Assembly: GCF_013366375.1 (NCBI RefSeq)
Contig: NZ_JABWMJ010000002.1
Coordinates: 310,001 to 374,000 of the forward strand
Length of the DNA: 64,000 bases
Reading direction: 5' to 3'
Source of the DNA: Rhizobacter koreensis
Lineage (GTDB): Bacteria > Pseudomonadota > Gammaproteobacteria > Burkholderiales > Burkholderiaceae_C
The position numbers and the translations under genes are program-made. Positions within the stretch are counted from its first letter, which is position 1; every line of letters begins with the position of its first letter. A model generated the notes under the pieces. The model was not told the origin of the DNA. It worked only from the letters and a program-made list of their open reading frames with translations, and searched no databases. Shown piece by piece: positions 56,070 through 64,000 of this stretch.

Positions 56070-58177
56070 CGCGCCAGGCGGAGGGCGCGGCGCCTCCGCT
56101 CGCGGACGAGGCGCTGCCGTGGGGGGTGCTGACCACGGCGGCCGACGGCCGCGTGCTGAGCCTCAACCGGCGCTTCGCCGAGTGGTGCGCTGCCCCCGCC
56201 GACCAGGTGGTCGGGCGGCGCCTCAAGGAGCTGCTCGCGCCCGCGAGCCGCATCCTCTTCGAAACGCACGTCGTGCCGATGCTCGAGGTGCAGGGCTTCG
56301 CCCATGAGATCGCGCTCGACCTCGCCGGCGCGCCGGGCAAGCGCGTTCCGCTCCTGGTGAGCGCGATCCGGCGCGCGGGCGCCATCTCGATCACCGCGTT
56401 CGACGCTTCCGAGATCCGCCGCCACGAGCGCGAACTCAAGGCGGCACGGCGCAGCGCCGAAGACGCAGCTGCGGAGCTCGCCCGGAGCAACGAGCGCCTG
56501 CGCGCGCGCTCCGACGAACTGCTGCTGACGCTCGAGTCGATCGCCGACGCGGTGATCACGACCGATCGCGACGGCAACGTCACCTCGATGAACCCGGCCG
56601 CCGAAGCGCTGGTCGGGCGTTCGCGCGCCGACCTCGTCGGCGCGCCGATCGCCGGGCTCGGCGAGATCCGGACCGACACCGACCCGCCGCAGCCGCTGAC
56701 GTGGAACCCGACGCGCGACGAGCCGGTGCGCAGCGAGCGGCCGATCGCGCTGTGGCGCCACGACGGCGTGCGCCGGCTCGTCTCGGCATCGATGGCGCCG
56801 CTGCGCGACGCCTCGGGCGCGATGATCGGCGCGGTCTGGGTCGGCCGCGACGTCACGGACGAGCAGATGAGCGCTCGCCGGCGCGCCTACGAGGCGGTGC
56901 ACGACCGGCTCACCGGGCTCTTCAACCGCGCCGAGCTCGAGCGCCGTGCGCAGGAACTCGTCGAGGTGCAGGGCGAGCGCGCCGGCGTGCTGTGCCACCT
57001 CGACGTCGATCAGTTCCGCGTCCTCAACAACACGCTGGGCAATCGCGCCGGGGACAGCCTGCTGGTGCAGGTCGCGGAGGTGCTGCGGGGGTCGCTGCGT
57101 CACAGCGACATCGTCGCGCGCGTCAGCGGCGACGAGTTCGCGATCGTGCTCGCCGGCTGCGGAAGGGACGACGCGCTGCGTCTCGCCGCCACGCTCTGCC
57201 AGGCCCTCGCCGAGCACCGCTTCGAATGGCAGGGCCAGGCGCAGCGCCTCACCGCCAGCGCCGGTCTCGCGCCGCTCTCGCCCGCCGATCCGCTCGCCAC
57301 GGTGATGGCAACCGCGCACGTCGCCTGCGGCGCCGCCAAGGAAGCCGGCGGCAATCGCGCCAAGTGGTCGGGCCGCGACGACGCGGTGGTGCAGCAGCGG
57401 CGTGGCGAGATGGGCTGGGTCGCCCGGATCCAGGACGCGATCGCCGAGCGCCGCTTCGTGCTGTTCTTCCAGCCGATCGTGCCGCTGGTGGACTCGGCTG
57501 CGCCGCACGGCGAGATCCTGCTGCGCCTGCGCGACGAGCAAGGCCGGCTGCTCGGACCCGGCGAGTTCATCCCCGCGGCCGAGCGCTATCGGCGCATGCA
57601 GGACATCGACCGCTACGTGGTCGAGCACACGCTCGCCTGGCTGGCCGCCACGCCCGAGGTCGAGGTCTCGATCAACGTGTCCGGACAGTCGTTCGGCGAT
57701 CCGGGGTTCTCGGCGCACGTCGCCGCGTGTCTGGCATCGACCGGCGTCGACGCACGCCGGATCTGCTTCGAGCTCACCGAGACCGCCGCGATGGGCGACC
57801 TGCAGGCCGCGCTGACCTTCATCGCGACCATGAAGGCGCGCGGCGCCCGCTTCGCGCTCGACGACTTCGGCGTCGGCCTCTCGTCGTTCACCTACCTGCA
57901 GAAGCTCCCCGTCGACGTGCTGAAGATCGACGGCAGCTTCGTGCGCGACCTCGTCGCCGACCCGGTCAGCCGCGCCATCGTCGAGTCGATCCGGCGCATC
58001 GCCACGCTGTGCGGGCTGAGGACGGTCGGCGAGTGGGTGGAGGACGCCGCGACGCTCGCCGCGCTGCGCGAGATCGGCGTCGACGCCGCGCAGGGCTATG
58101 GCGTCGGCAAGCCGGTGCCGGTCGCCGCCTGGCGCGACAGCCTGCGGCCGCACGCCGCGCCGCTCACGGCCGGCTGA
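56066..58177 (+). CDS. PAS-PAS-GGDEF-EAL cyclic-di-GMP signalling protein
   Basis: From the coupled GTG at 56066 the protein has 703 residues. The first PAS domain (about 18-115) has LNRRFAEWCAAPADQVVGRRL and LFETHVVPMLEVQG, a type found with RsbQ-like hydrolases. A coiled-coil linker (about 120-150) and a second PAS (about 155-270) follow. The GGDEF domain (about 285-440) has SGDEF at 354-358 in place of GGDEF. The EAL domain (about 450-700) has EILLRL (Glu483) in place of EALLR, with the metal and catalytic residues otherwise present (SINVSGQS, FELTETA, DDFGVGLSS, LKIDGSFV). It may make, degrade or only sense cyclic-di-GMP. No membrane helix is present, so it is cytoplasmic. Its end overlaps the convergent lipoprotein gene by 14 bases. 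Confidence 0.9.
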   Translation: MTRQAEGAAPPLADEALPWGVLTTAADGRVLSLNRRFAEWCAAPADQVVGRRLKELLAPASRILFETHVVPMLEVQGFAHEIALDLAGAPGKRVPLLVSAIRRAGAISITAFDASEIRRHERELKAARRSAEDAAAELARSNERLRARSDELLLTLESIADAVITTDRDGNVTSMNPAAEALVGRSRADLVGAPIAGLGEIRTDTDPPQPLTWNPTRDEPVRSERPIALWRHDGVRRLVSASMAPLRDASGAMIGAVWVGRDVTDEQMSARRRAYEAVHDRLTGLFNRAELERRAQELVEVQGERAGVLCHLDVDQFRVLNNTLGNRAGDSLLVQVAEVLRGSLRHSDIVARVSGDEFAIVLAGCGRDDALRLAATLCQALAEHRFEWQGQAQRLTASAGLAPLSPADPLATVMATAHVACGAAKEAGGNRAKWSGRDDAVVQQRRGEMGWVARIQDAIAERRFVLFFQPIVPLVDSAAPHGEILLRLRDEQGRLLGPGEFIPAAERYRRMQDIDRYVVEHTLAWLAATPEVEVSINVSGQSFGDPGFSAHVAACLASTGVDARRICFELTETAAMGDLQAALTFIATMKARGARFALDDFGVGLSSFTYLQKLPVDVLKIDGSFVRDLVADPVSRAIVESIRRIATLCGLRTVGEWVEDAATLAALREIGVDAAQGYGVGKPVPVAAWRDSLRPHAAPLTAG

Positions 58178-59609
58178 TCCGCGCGATCGCGCTGCGCGTC
58201 AGCACGTAGAGCGCGCCGTCGAACGGCGACGCGTGCAGGTCGACCGGGCTGTTGCCGACCTGCGCGAACGCGTAGGCAGCCTGGTTGGCCGCGTCGTAGC
58301 GGGCGACGAAGCCGCTGCCGAGATCGGCGAAGAAGTAGCTGCCGCGGTACTCGGCCGGGAACGTGCCGCTCGCCGGGTAGAAGCTGCCGCCGGCGATGGC
58401 GACGCCGGTGAGGAACCCGCCCGGCCCCGAGCCCGGCGGCGCCGCCGGGGCGTGACCGTACGCGAACAGCGGCGGCGTCGTGCCGGCGCTCACGTTGACC
58501 GGCCCTTCCGAGGCCGGCCAGCCGTAGTTGGCGCCGGCCGTGCCCGCGTCGATCTCCTCCCAGGCGTTCTGGCCGACATCGTTGATGTACATGCGGCTGC
58601 CTCCCGGCTCGAAGGCGAACGTGAAGGGGTTGCGCAGGCCGTACGCCCACACCGCGCGCGCGAGGCCGCTCGCGTTCGCCGCGAACGGGTTGTCGCCCGG
58701 GATCGTGCCGTCGGCGTTGAAGCGCAGGATCTTGCCGAGCGGGCTGGCGAGGTTCTGCGCATTCGCGGGATTGGCGTTCTCGCCGACGCCGACGTAGAGC
58801 TTGCCGTCCGGCCCGAAGTGGAGCGCGCCGCCGTTGTGGTTGGTCGCCGTCGACAGCACCGGCAGGTCGGCGATGCGGACCTCGCTTCCCGCCGAGGCGA
58901 CGTCGCCGACCGCGGTGAAGCGGCTGATCCGGTTGTGCGCGCCGCCCTCGGGTGTCGTGTAGTGCAGGTAGACCCAGCCGTTGGCGGCAAAGTCGGGGTG
59001 GAGCGCGACGCCGATGAGGCCGCGCTCGCCGCGCGAATCGACGTTGAGGCGCACGAACGGCTCGGCGAGCAGCACGCCGCCCCTCACGACGCGCAGCGTG
59101 CCGCCCTGCTCGGCGACGAAGAAGCGTCCGTCGGGGGCCTGCGCGAACGCGGTCGCGTCGACGAGACCCCCGACCCAGCCGAGGTTGCGCGTGAAACCGG
59201 CCGGCACCACACGGCTGCCGCCGAACTCGACGGTCGCGCTGCTCCACGCCGACACGTTGCCGGCGGCGTCGCGCGCGCGCACGCGCAGCACGTGCTGGCC
59301 CGAGGCCCAGGCATTGCTGTCGATCGTCGCGCTGTACGGCCCCGGGCCGGGGACGCTCGCGACCTGGACCGCATCGACCTGGAACTCGACCGCGGCGACG
59401 CCGACGTTGTCGCTGGCGCTCGCCTGCAGCGTGAGCGTGCCGGCCAGGCCGCTCGCGAGCGGCGCGGGCGCGCTCAGCGCCGCGCTCGGCGCCACGCTGT
59501 CGAGCTCGCCCACCGGGGTGCCGCCCGAGCCGCCGCCCCCGCACGCCACGAGCGCGACGCCGACGAGCGCGGCAGCGGCAGCCGGCAGGCGCCGCGGCGA
59601 TCGGGCCAT
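58164..59609 (-). CDS. Lipoprotein of the glucose/sorbosone dehydrogenase family with an Ig-like N-terminal domain
   Basis: From the ATG at 59609 the protein has 481 residues. A lipoprotein signal ends at the lipobox VALVAC (Cys23), followed by a Gly-rich tether. An Ig-like or fibronectin-like domain (about 38-130, with DNVGVAAVEFQVD) comes next, then the six-bladed propeller of the PQQ-dependent soluble sugar dehydrogenases. Signatures are ERGLIGVALHPDF (195-207) and NHNGGALHFGPDG (His258, the region of the catalytic histidine in soluble glucose dehydrogenase). It may oxidise sugars or only bind glycan at the cell surface. It is convergent with, and overlaps by 14 bases, the cyclic-di-GMP gene. 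Confidence 0.83.
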   Translation of the reverse strand: MARSPRRLPAAAAALVGVALVACGGGGSGGTPVGELDSVAPSAALSAPAPLASGLAGTLTLQASASDNVGVAAVEFQVDAVQVASVPGPGPYSATIDSNAWASGQHVLRVRARDAAGNVSAWSSATVEFGGSRVVPAGFTRNLGWVGGLVDATAFAQAPDGRFFVAEQGGTLRVVRGGVLLAEPFVRLNVDSRGERGLIGVALHPDFAANGWVYLHYTTPEGGAHNRISRFTAVGDVASAGSEVRIADLPVLSTATNHNGGALHFGPDGKLYVGVGENANPANAQNLASPLGKILRFNADGTIPGDNPFAANASGLARAVWAYGLRNPFTFAFEPGGSRMYINDVGQNAWEEIDAGTAGANYGWPASEGPVNVSAGTTPPLFAYGHAPAAPPGSGPGGFLTGVAIAGGSFYPASGTFPAEYRGSYFFADLGSGFVARYDAANQAAYAFAQVGNSPVDLHASPFDGALYVLTRSAIARISRP

Positions 59610-59777
59610 GATGGAGCTGGACGGGCGCACGGCGATCTCCTCGGACGCGACCCGCCGATTCTGGCGATGCCGCGCAGTCTTGTCCTGCCCGGGTGCCTTC
59701 ACCGATGCCGGGCGCCGGGCGCGTCCCGATAATCGACGCTCCTGCCCTCGCCTCGATGGCGTTCTCCCGGAGCTTCC

Positions 59778-60860
59778 ATGACACGCGTTTTCAACTTCAG
59801 CGCCGGCCCCGCGGCGCTGCCCGAACCGGTGCTGCGCCTCGCGGCCGAAGAGATGCTCGACTGGCACGGCTCCGGCATGTCGGTGATGGAGATGAGCCAC
59901 CGCGGCAAGGAGTTCATCGCGATCCACGCCGAGGCCGAGGCGCTGCTGCGCGAGCTGCTCGCGATTCCTGCCAACTACAAGGTGCTGTTCCTGCAGGGCG
60001 GCGCGATCGGCCAGAACGCGATCGTTCCGATGAACCTGCTGCGCGGCAAGACGCGCGCCGACTACGTCGACACCGGCGACTGGTCGAAGAAGTCGATCAA
60101 GGAAGCGGGCCACTACTGCACCGTCAACGTCGCGGCGAGCGGCAAGGGCAGCAACTTCACGGCGATTCCGAAGCAGGACGCCTGGCGCCTCGACCCCGAC
60201 GCGGCGTACGTCCACATCTGCTCGAACGAGACGATCGGCGGCGTCGAGTACCACTGGACGCCCGACACCGGCAGCGTTCCGCTCGTCGCCGACATGTCGT
60301 CGAACATCCTGTCGCGCCCGATCGACGTCAGCCGCTACGGCCTCATCTACGCCGGCGCGCAGAAGAACATCGGCCCGGCCGGCCTCACGATCGTGATCGT
60401 GCGCGACGACCTGATCGGCCAGGCGCTGCCGATCACGCCGACCGCGTTCGACTACGCGCAGCAGGCGGCCAACGACTCGATGCTCAACACGCCGCCGACC
60501 TACGCGATCTACATCGCCGGGCTCGTGTTCCGCTGGATCAAGGACCAGGGGGGCCTCGCGGCGATCGAGGCGCACAACCGGCGCAAGGCGGCGATCCTCT
60601 ACGACTTCGTCGACTCGAGCGACTTCTACACGAGCCCGATCGCGCGCGAGGACCGCTCGCTCATGAACGTACCGTTCAAGCTGCGCGACGAGAGCCTCGA
60701 TGCGGCGTTCCTGAAGGGCGCCGAAGCGCGCGCCATGAAGCAGTTGAAGGGCCATCGCTCGGTCGGCGGCATGCGCGCCTCGATCTACAACGCGATGCCG
60801 ATCGAGGGCGTCGAGGCACTGGTCGCCTACATGAAAGAGTTCGAGGCGTCGAATGGATAG
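59778..60860 (+). CDS. serC: Phosphoserine aminotransferase
   Basis: The 360-residue fold-type I aminotransferase has PLP-binding Lys196 in [13 protein letters not shown], next to the family start [16 protein letters not shown] and the segment SIYNAMP near the end. It converts 3-phosphohydroxypyruvate to phosphoserine, and also acts in vitamin B6 synthesis. GGAG lies shortly before the ATG. Its last eight bases overlap the next gene, the dehydrogenase that makes its substrate. The pheA-hisC-aroA genes that often follow serC are absent. Confidence 0.96.
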   Translation: MTRVFNFSAGPAALPEPVLRLAAEEMLDWHGSGMSVMEMSHRGKEFIAIHAEAEALLRELLAIPANYKVLFLQGGAIGQNAIVPMNLLRGKTRADYVDTGDWSKKSIKEAGHYCTVNVAASGKGSNFTAIPKQDAWRLDPDAAYVHICSNETIGGVEYHWTPDTGSVPLVADMSSNILSRPIDVSRYGLIYAGAQKNIGPAGLTIVIVRDDLIGQALPITPTAFDYAQQAANDSMLNTPPTYAIYIAGLVFRWIKDQGGLAAIEAHNRRKAAILYDFVDSSDFYTSPIAREDRSLMNVPFKLRDESLDAAFLKGAEARAMKQLKGHRSVGGMRASIYNAMPIEGVEALVAYMKEFEASNG

Positions 60861-62043
60861 GCCATTCAACGTCCGCGTGCTGAACCAGATCTCGGCACGC
60901 GGGCTGAAGCGCCTGCCGGAGGGGCGTTACCGGGTCGGCAAGGACGTCGAGGCGCCCGACGCGATCCTGGTGCGCTCCGCGGACATGCACGCCGGCGACA
61001 TCCCGGCGAGCGTGCTGGCGGTGGCGCGCGCCGGCGCCGGCACCAACAACATCCCGGTGGCCCGGCTCAGTGCGCGCGGCGTGCCGGTGTTCAACGCGCC
61101 CGGCGCGAACGCCAACGCGGTCAAGGAACTGGTGCTCGCCGGCATGCTGCTGGCGGCGCGCAACCTGGTGCCCGCGCTCGGCTTCGTCGCCGGACTGCAC
61201 CCCGAGCAGCCCGAGGCCGAGATGGAGCGCGCGGTCGAGGAAGGCAAGAAGGCGTTCGCGGGCAGCGAGCTGGCGGGCCAGACGCTCGGCATCGTCGGCC
61301 TCGGCAAGATCGGATGCCTGGTCGCCGACGCCGCCATCAAGCTCGGCATGAACGTGCTCGGCCACGACCCCGAGATCACGGTCGACGCGGCCTGGAGCCT
61401 GCCGGCACAGGTGAAGAAGGCCGCGAGCGTCGGCGAAGTGCTGCGCCAGGCCAACTTCGTGACGCTGCACGTGCCGCTGATCGAGGCCACGCGCCACCTC
61501 GTCAACGCCGACAACGTCGGCTCGATGAAGCCGGGCGCGGTGCTGCTCAACTTCTCGCGCGAAGGCGTCGTCGACGAGGCGGCGGTGCTGAAGGCGCTCG
61601 CGACGCGCACGCCGGCGTGGTACGTGTGCGACTTTCCGAGTCCGGCGTCGGTGCGCCACGAGCGCGTCATCGCGCTGCCGCACCTGGGCGCCTCGACGCA
61701 GGAGGCCGAAGAGAACTGCGCCTCGATGGTGGTCGACCAGCTGCGCGACTATCTCGAGCACGGCAACGTCGCCAACGCGGTCAACTTCCCGGCGGTGTCG
61801 ATGACGCGCGAGTCGCGCTACCGCGTCGCGATCGCCAACGCCAACGTGCCGAACATGCTGGGCCAGATCTCGACCGCGATGGCGGAAGCGGGGCTCAACA
61901 TCCACAACATGGTCAACAAGTCGCGCGGCGACGTCGCGTTCACGCTGGTCGACGTCGACAGCGACGTCGGCGCGGCGACGCTCGACGCGCTGCGCGCGAT
62001 CGAGGGCGTGCTCTCGGTGCGCTACCTGCCGCTGCGCGACTAG
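60853..62043 (+). CDS. serA: D-3-phosphoglycerate dehydrogenase with a C-terminal ACT domain
   Basis: The 396-residue protein has the NAD loop GIVGLGKIG (residues 146-154), catalytic Arg236 (NFSREGVVD) and His277 (LPHLGAST), and an ACT domain (about 325-396) that probably binds serine for feedback. It oxidises 3-phosphoglycerate, the first step of serine synthesis. The Glu that normally pairs with the histidine lies in a segment that here reads [12 protein letters not shown], without a clear Glu at that place; relatives of the short SerA class also vary there. It overlaps serC by eight bases, so the two genes form an operon. Its end faces the alpha-oxoamine synthase gene across seven bases. 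Confidence 0.92.
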   Translation: MDRPFNVRVLNQISARGLKRLPEGRYRVGKDVEAPDAILVRSADMHAGDIPASVLAVARAGAGTNNIPVARLSARGVPVFNAPGANANAVKELVLAGMLLAARNLVPALGFVAGLHPEQPEAEMERAVEEGKKAFAGSELAGQTLGIVGLGKIGCLVADAAIKLGMNVLGHDPEITVDAAWSLPAQVKKAASVGEVLRQANFVTLHVPLIEATRHLVNADNVGSMKPGAVLLNFSREGVVDEAAVLKALATRTPAWYVCDFPSPASVRHERVIALPHLGASTQEAEENCASMVVDQLRDYLEHGNVANAVNFPAVSMTRESRYRVAIANANVPNMLGQISTAMAEAGLNIHNMVNKSRGDVAFTLVDVDSDVGAATLDALRAIEGVLSVRYLPLRD

Positions 62044-62050
62044 CGCCGGC

Positions 62051-63268
62051 TCAGATCGCCGGAGCGGTCACGCCGTCCGCGGTCTGCGGCTCGGCAAGGT
62101 GCGCGAGGGCGGCGACGATGTGGGCGATGTCGTCGTCGCTGTGTGCGGCGCTGAGGCTGATGCGCACCAGGCTCAGACCCGACGGCGTCGCCGGCGGGAT
62201 CATCAGGTTGGTGTAGATGCCCGCGTCCATGAGGCCCTGCCAGACGCCGAGCGCCCCTTCGCGCGTCTCGAACACCAGCGCGACGACGGGCCCCGGCGTG
62301 TCGGTGCCGAGCTGATAGCCCAGGCGCGCGACCTCGGCGTACACGTGGGCGGCGTGGCGCTGCAGCCGCTCGCGCAGATCGTGCCCGGCGAGCACGAGGC
62401 GCAGCGCCTGGTGCGTCGCCGCGATCACCGGCGGCGCCGGCGACGCCGTGAAGATATACGGCCGGCTCACCATCCGGGCGAGCTCGAGGTCGGCGTGCCG
62501 GCTGAGACAGAAGCCGCCGACGCCGCCCAGGCTCTTCGAGAACGTGCCGACGATGAAGTCGACCTCGTCGAGGAGGCCGAGCTCCTCGCAGATGCCGAGG
62601 CCGCGCGCGCCGAACACGCCGAACGAATGCGCCTCGTCGACCAGCAGGAAGGCGCCGTGACGCCGAACCACGTCGACGATCTCACGCAGCGGCGCCCGGT
62701 CGCCGCGCGTGCTGTAGAGGCTCTCGACCACCACCAGCGTGCGACGTGCGTCGTCGCCGAGCCGCTCGAGGCGGCGCGCGAGGTTCTCGACGTCGTTATG
62801 GCGGAAGCGGATCGTGGTCGCCGCGCTCAGGCGGCAGGCGTCGTGGATGCTGGCGTGGCTGTCGGCGTCGACGAGCAGGAAGTCGTCGGCACCGGCCAGC
62901 GCCGACAGCGCGCCGAGGTTGGCCTGGTAGCCGGTCGAGAACACGATGGCGGCCGGCCAGCCGAACGCGTCGGCGAGCGCGCGCTCGAGTGCGCGATGGC
63001 CGGCGAAGTTGCCGCTCGCCATGCGCGAGCCGGTGGTGCCGGTGCCGAAGCTCTGGATCGCCTGGATCGCCGCGGCGCGGCACGTCGCGTCGTGCGTGAG
63101 CCCGAGGTAGTTGTTGGTACCCGCGAGGATGACGCGACGCCCGCCGATGGTGCCGGAGGTCGCCGACTGCACGGCGTCGATCGGCGTCGCGATCGGCGCG
63201 ACGCCGCCGGCTTCGGCGAGGCTCGCCTGCAGCGCGCGCTGCGGCGCGAACTTGTCGAACAGGCTCAC
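62051..63268 (-). CDS. Alpha-oxoamine synthase, serine-palmitoyltransferase-like
   Basis: The 405-residue fold-type I PLP enzyme has Lys245 in GTFSKSLGG as PLP lysine, the stacking histidine region DSHASIHD (His138), and VESLYSTRGDRAPLRE, which is closer to serine palmitoyltransferase than to BioF or KBL. The acceptor-side arginine lies in LVRISLSAAHS. Serine palmitoyltransferase condenses serine with an acyl thioester to make the sphingoid base 3-ketosphinganine. The stop of the following ACP gene overlaps its start in ATGA, and a fatty-acyl-AMP ligase lies behind that, as in Caulobacter-type sphingolipid loci. BioF is the main alternative, but no biotin gene is nearby. Confidence 0.8.
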   Translation of the reverse strand: MSLFDKFAPQRALQASLAEAGGVAPIATPIDAVQSATSGTIGGRRVILAGTNNYLGLTHDATCRAAAIQAIQSFGTGTTGSRMASGNFAGHRALERALADAFGWPAAIVFSTGYQANLGALSALAGADDFLLVDADSHASIHDACRLSAATTIRFRHNDVENLARRLERLGDDARRTLVVVESLYSTRGDRAPLREIVDVVRRHGAFLLVDEAHSFGVFGARGLGICEELGLLDEVDFIVGTFSKSLGGVGGFCLSRHADLELARMVSRPYIFTASPAPPVIAATHQALRLVLAGHDLRERLQRHAAHVYAEVARLGYQLGTDTPGPVVALVFETREGALGVWQGLMDAGIYTNLMIPPATPSGLSLVRISLSAAHSDDDIAHIVAALAHLAEPQTADGVTAPAI

Positions 63269-63534
63269 GCCGGCCCGGCCGGCGCGCCGCCGTCGATCAG
63301 GCGGCAGATGCCGGTGCGCAGCTGGTTGACGGTGCTCGCCTCGGCGAGGCTCTCGACCGGGATCGAGACGTCGAGCCGGTCCTCGATCTCCATGACGAGG
63401 TCCATCACCTCGACCGAGTCGAGGCCGGCGACGAGCGCCAGGTCGGCGTCTCCGTCGATATCGGCGGACGCCGGCTTGATGGTGCCAAGGGCGGCACGAA
63501 TGGCGGCCTCCACGCGCGCCGTGGTGTCGGTCAC
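63265..63534 (-). CDS. Acyl carrier protein of the oxoamine-synthase set
   Basis: The 89-residue acidic protein has the pantetheine-site motif AGLDSVEVMDLVME, with Ser40, and the following helix IEDRLDVSIPVESL. Its stop overlaps the start of the oxoamine synthase gene (ATGA). A dedicated ACP next to a serine-palmitoyltransferase-like gene and a fatty-acyl-AMP ligase suggests that the acyl donor is acyl-ACP rather than acyl-CoA. It is distinct from the exosortase-associated ACP at 21.7-21.9 kb. Confidence 0.9.
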   Translation of the reverse strand: MTDTTARVEAAIRAALGTIKPASADIDGDADLALVAGLDSVEVMDLVMEIEDRLDVSIPVESLAEASTVNQLRTGICRLIDGGAPAGPA

Positions 63535-63544
63535 GCGGCGCTCC

Positions 63545-64000
63545 TCAGCGGCTGGCCGCGAGCGCGAGCTCCTCGCGCGCGGCGCGCGCCGGCGCCGGCT
63601 GCGCGACGAGGCCGATGCGCGGCTCGCTCAACGCCACGTCGCTCAGGCGCTGCAGGAACTCCTTGCGCGCGGTGCTGCGCGAGAGCTTGCCGGACGAGGT
63701 GCGCGGCAGCGTGTGCGGTGCGACCAGCTCGACCAGGCACTGAATGCCGAACTCGGACTGGATCGCCTTCTGCAGGCGCTCGCTGAGGCTCGCCAGCCGG
63801 TCCGGATCGGACTCGCGCACCTGAACCACCAGCACCGCGGTCTCGCCGTCGTCGTCGTCGGGCACCGAGAACGCCGAGGCATCGGTCGGGCGAACTTCGG
63901 GCTGCTGCTCGGCCAGGTACTCGAGGTCCTGCGGCCAGATGTTGCGGCCCTTGATGATCATCAGGTCCTTGGCGCGACCGGTGATGTAGAGCGCGCCGTC
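63545..64000 (-). CDS. Fatty-acyl-AMP ligase (FAAL-like), C-terminal part, gene continues past the window
   Basis: Only the last 151 residues are visible; the start lies beyond 64000. The visible part has the ANL hinge ITGRAKDLMIIKGRNIWPQDLE, whose form (KDLxIIxGRNxxPQDxE) is typical of fatty-acyl-AMP ligases that load acyl groups onto ACP. The catalytic lysine region is LPRTSSGKLSRS. It ends 10 bases before the ACP gene. It probably activates a free fatty acid and transfers it to that ACP for the oxoamine synthase. Confidence 0.82.
   Translation of the reverse strand, partial: DGALYITGRAKDLMIIKGRNIWPQDLEYLAEQQPEVRPTDASAFSVPDDDDGETAVLVVQVRESDPDRLASLSERLQKAIQSEFGIQCLVELVAPHTLPRTSSGKLSRSTARKEFLQRLSDVALSEPRIGLVAQPAPARAAREELALAASR

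Overview
The window is high-GC (by eye clearly above 60 %), densely coded chromosomal DNA of a betaproteobacterium, most probably of the order Burkholderiales. The gene order sdhCDAB-sdhE-gltA, leuC-leuD-leuB-asd-fimV-truA-trpF-trpB-trpA-accD-folC-SPOR-cvpA-purF-metZ-gltX is the familiar arrangement of that order. I see no insertion sequence, phage, integrase or CRISPR array.

Region 1 (1-26.2 kb) is part of an exopolysaccharide (EPS) locus of the exosortase-A-associated type. It starts with a truncated asparagine-synthase-like gene at the left edge and a large secreted lipoprotein. Next comes a tightly overlapping plus-strand operon (4.8-11.4 kb): membrane protein, flippase-like protein, DprE1-like oxidase, DprE2-like reductase, GT2 glycosyltransferase and methyltransferase. 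A minus-strand series (21.9-11.4 kb) encodes an acyl carrier protein, the two exosortase-A-associated hydrolases, a TPR protein, a GT4 glycosyltransferase, an O-antigen ligase/polymerase-like protein, a subtilase with two C-terminal discoidin-like domains, and a beta-helix protein. Divergent from it (22.1-26.2 kb) lie the exosortase-A-associated acyl-CoA ligase, a GNAT-like protein, the PLP decarboxylase and a 53-residue membrane peptide. The exosortase itself is not in the window.

Region 2 (26.3-46.4 kb) is housekeeping, all on the minus strand: arsC, three tRNA genes (Asp, Glu, Ala) behind gltX, then metZ, purF, cvpA, a SPOR protein, folC, accD, trpA, trpB, trpF, truA, fimV, asd, leuB, leuD and leuC. 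Many neighbours overlap by ATGA, so long co-transcripts are likely.

Region 3 (46.7-54.98 kb) is the TCA block: sdhC-sdhD-sdhA-sdhB-sdhE-gltA on the minus strand, ending in a clear terminator. Divergent from it are mdh, a CoA-ester lyase and a secreted protein.

Region 4 (55.2-64 kb) holds an RsbQ-like hydrolase translationally coupled to a PAS-PAS-GGDEF-EAL protein, a glucose/sorbosone dehydrogenase-like lipoprotein, serC-serA, and at the right edge a minus-strand set of alpha-oxoamine synthase, acyl carrier protein and fatty-acyl-AMP ligase. That last set looks like the front end of bacterial sphingolipid synthesis and faces the serine biosynthesis genes.

The points most worth following are the DprE1/DprE2-like pair inside an EPS operon, the exosortase-A accessory set with non-serine hydrolase elbows, the RsbQ/PAS-GGDEF-EAL pair, the SPT-like/ACP/FAAL set, and the 53-residue membrane peptide.
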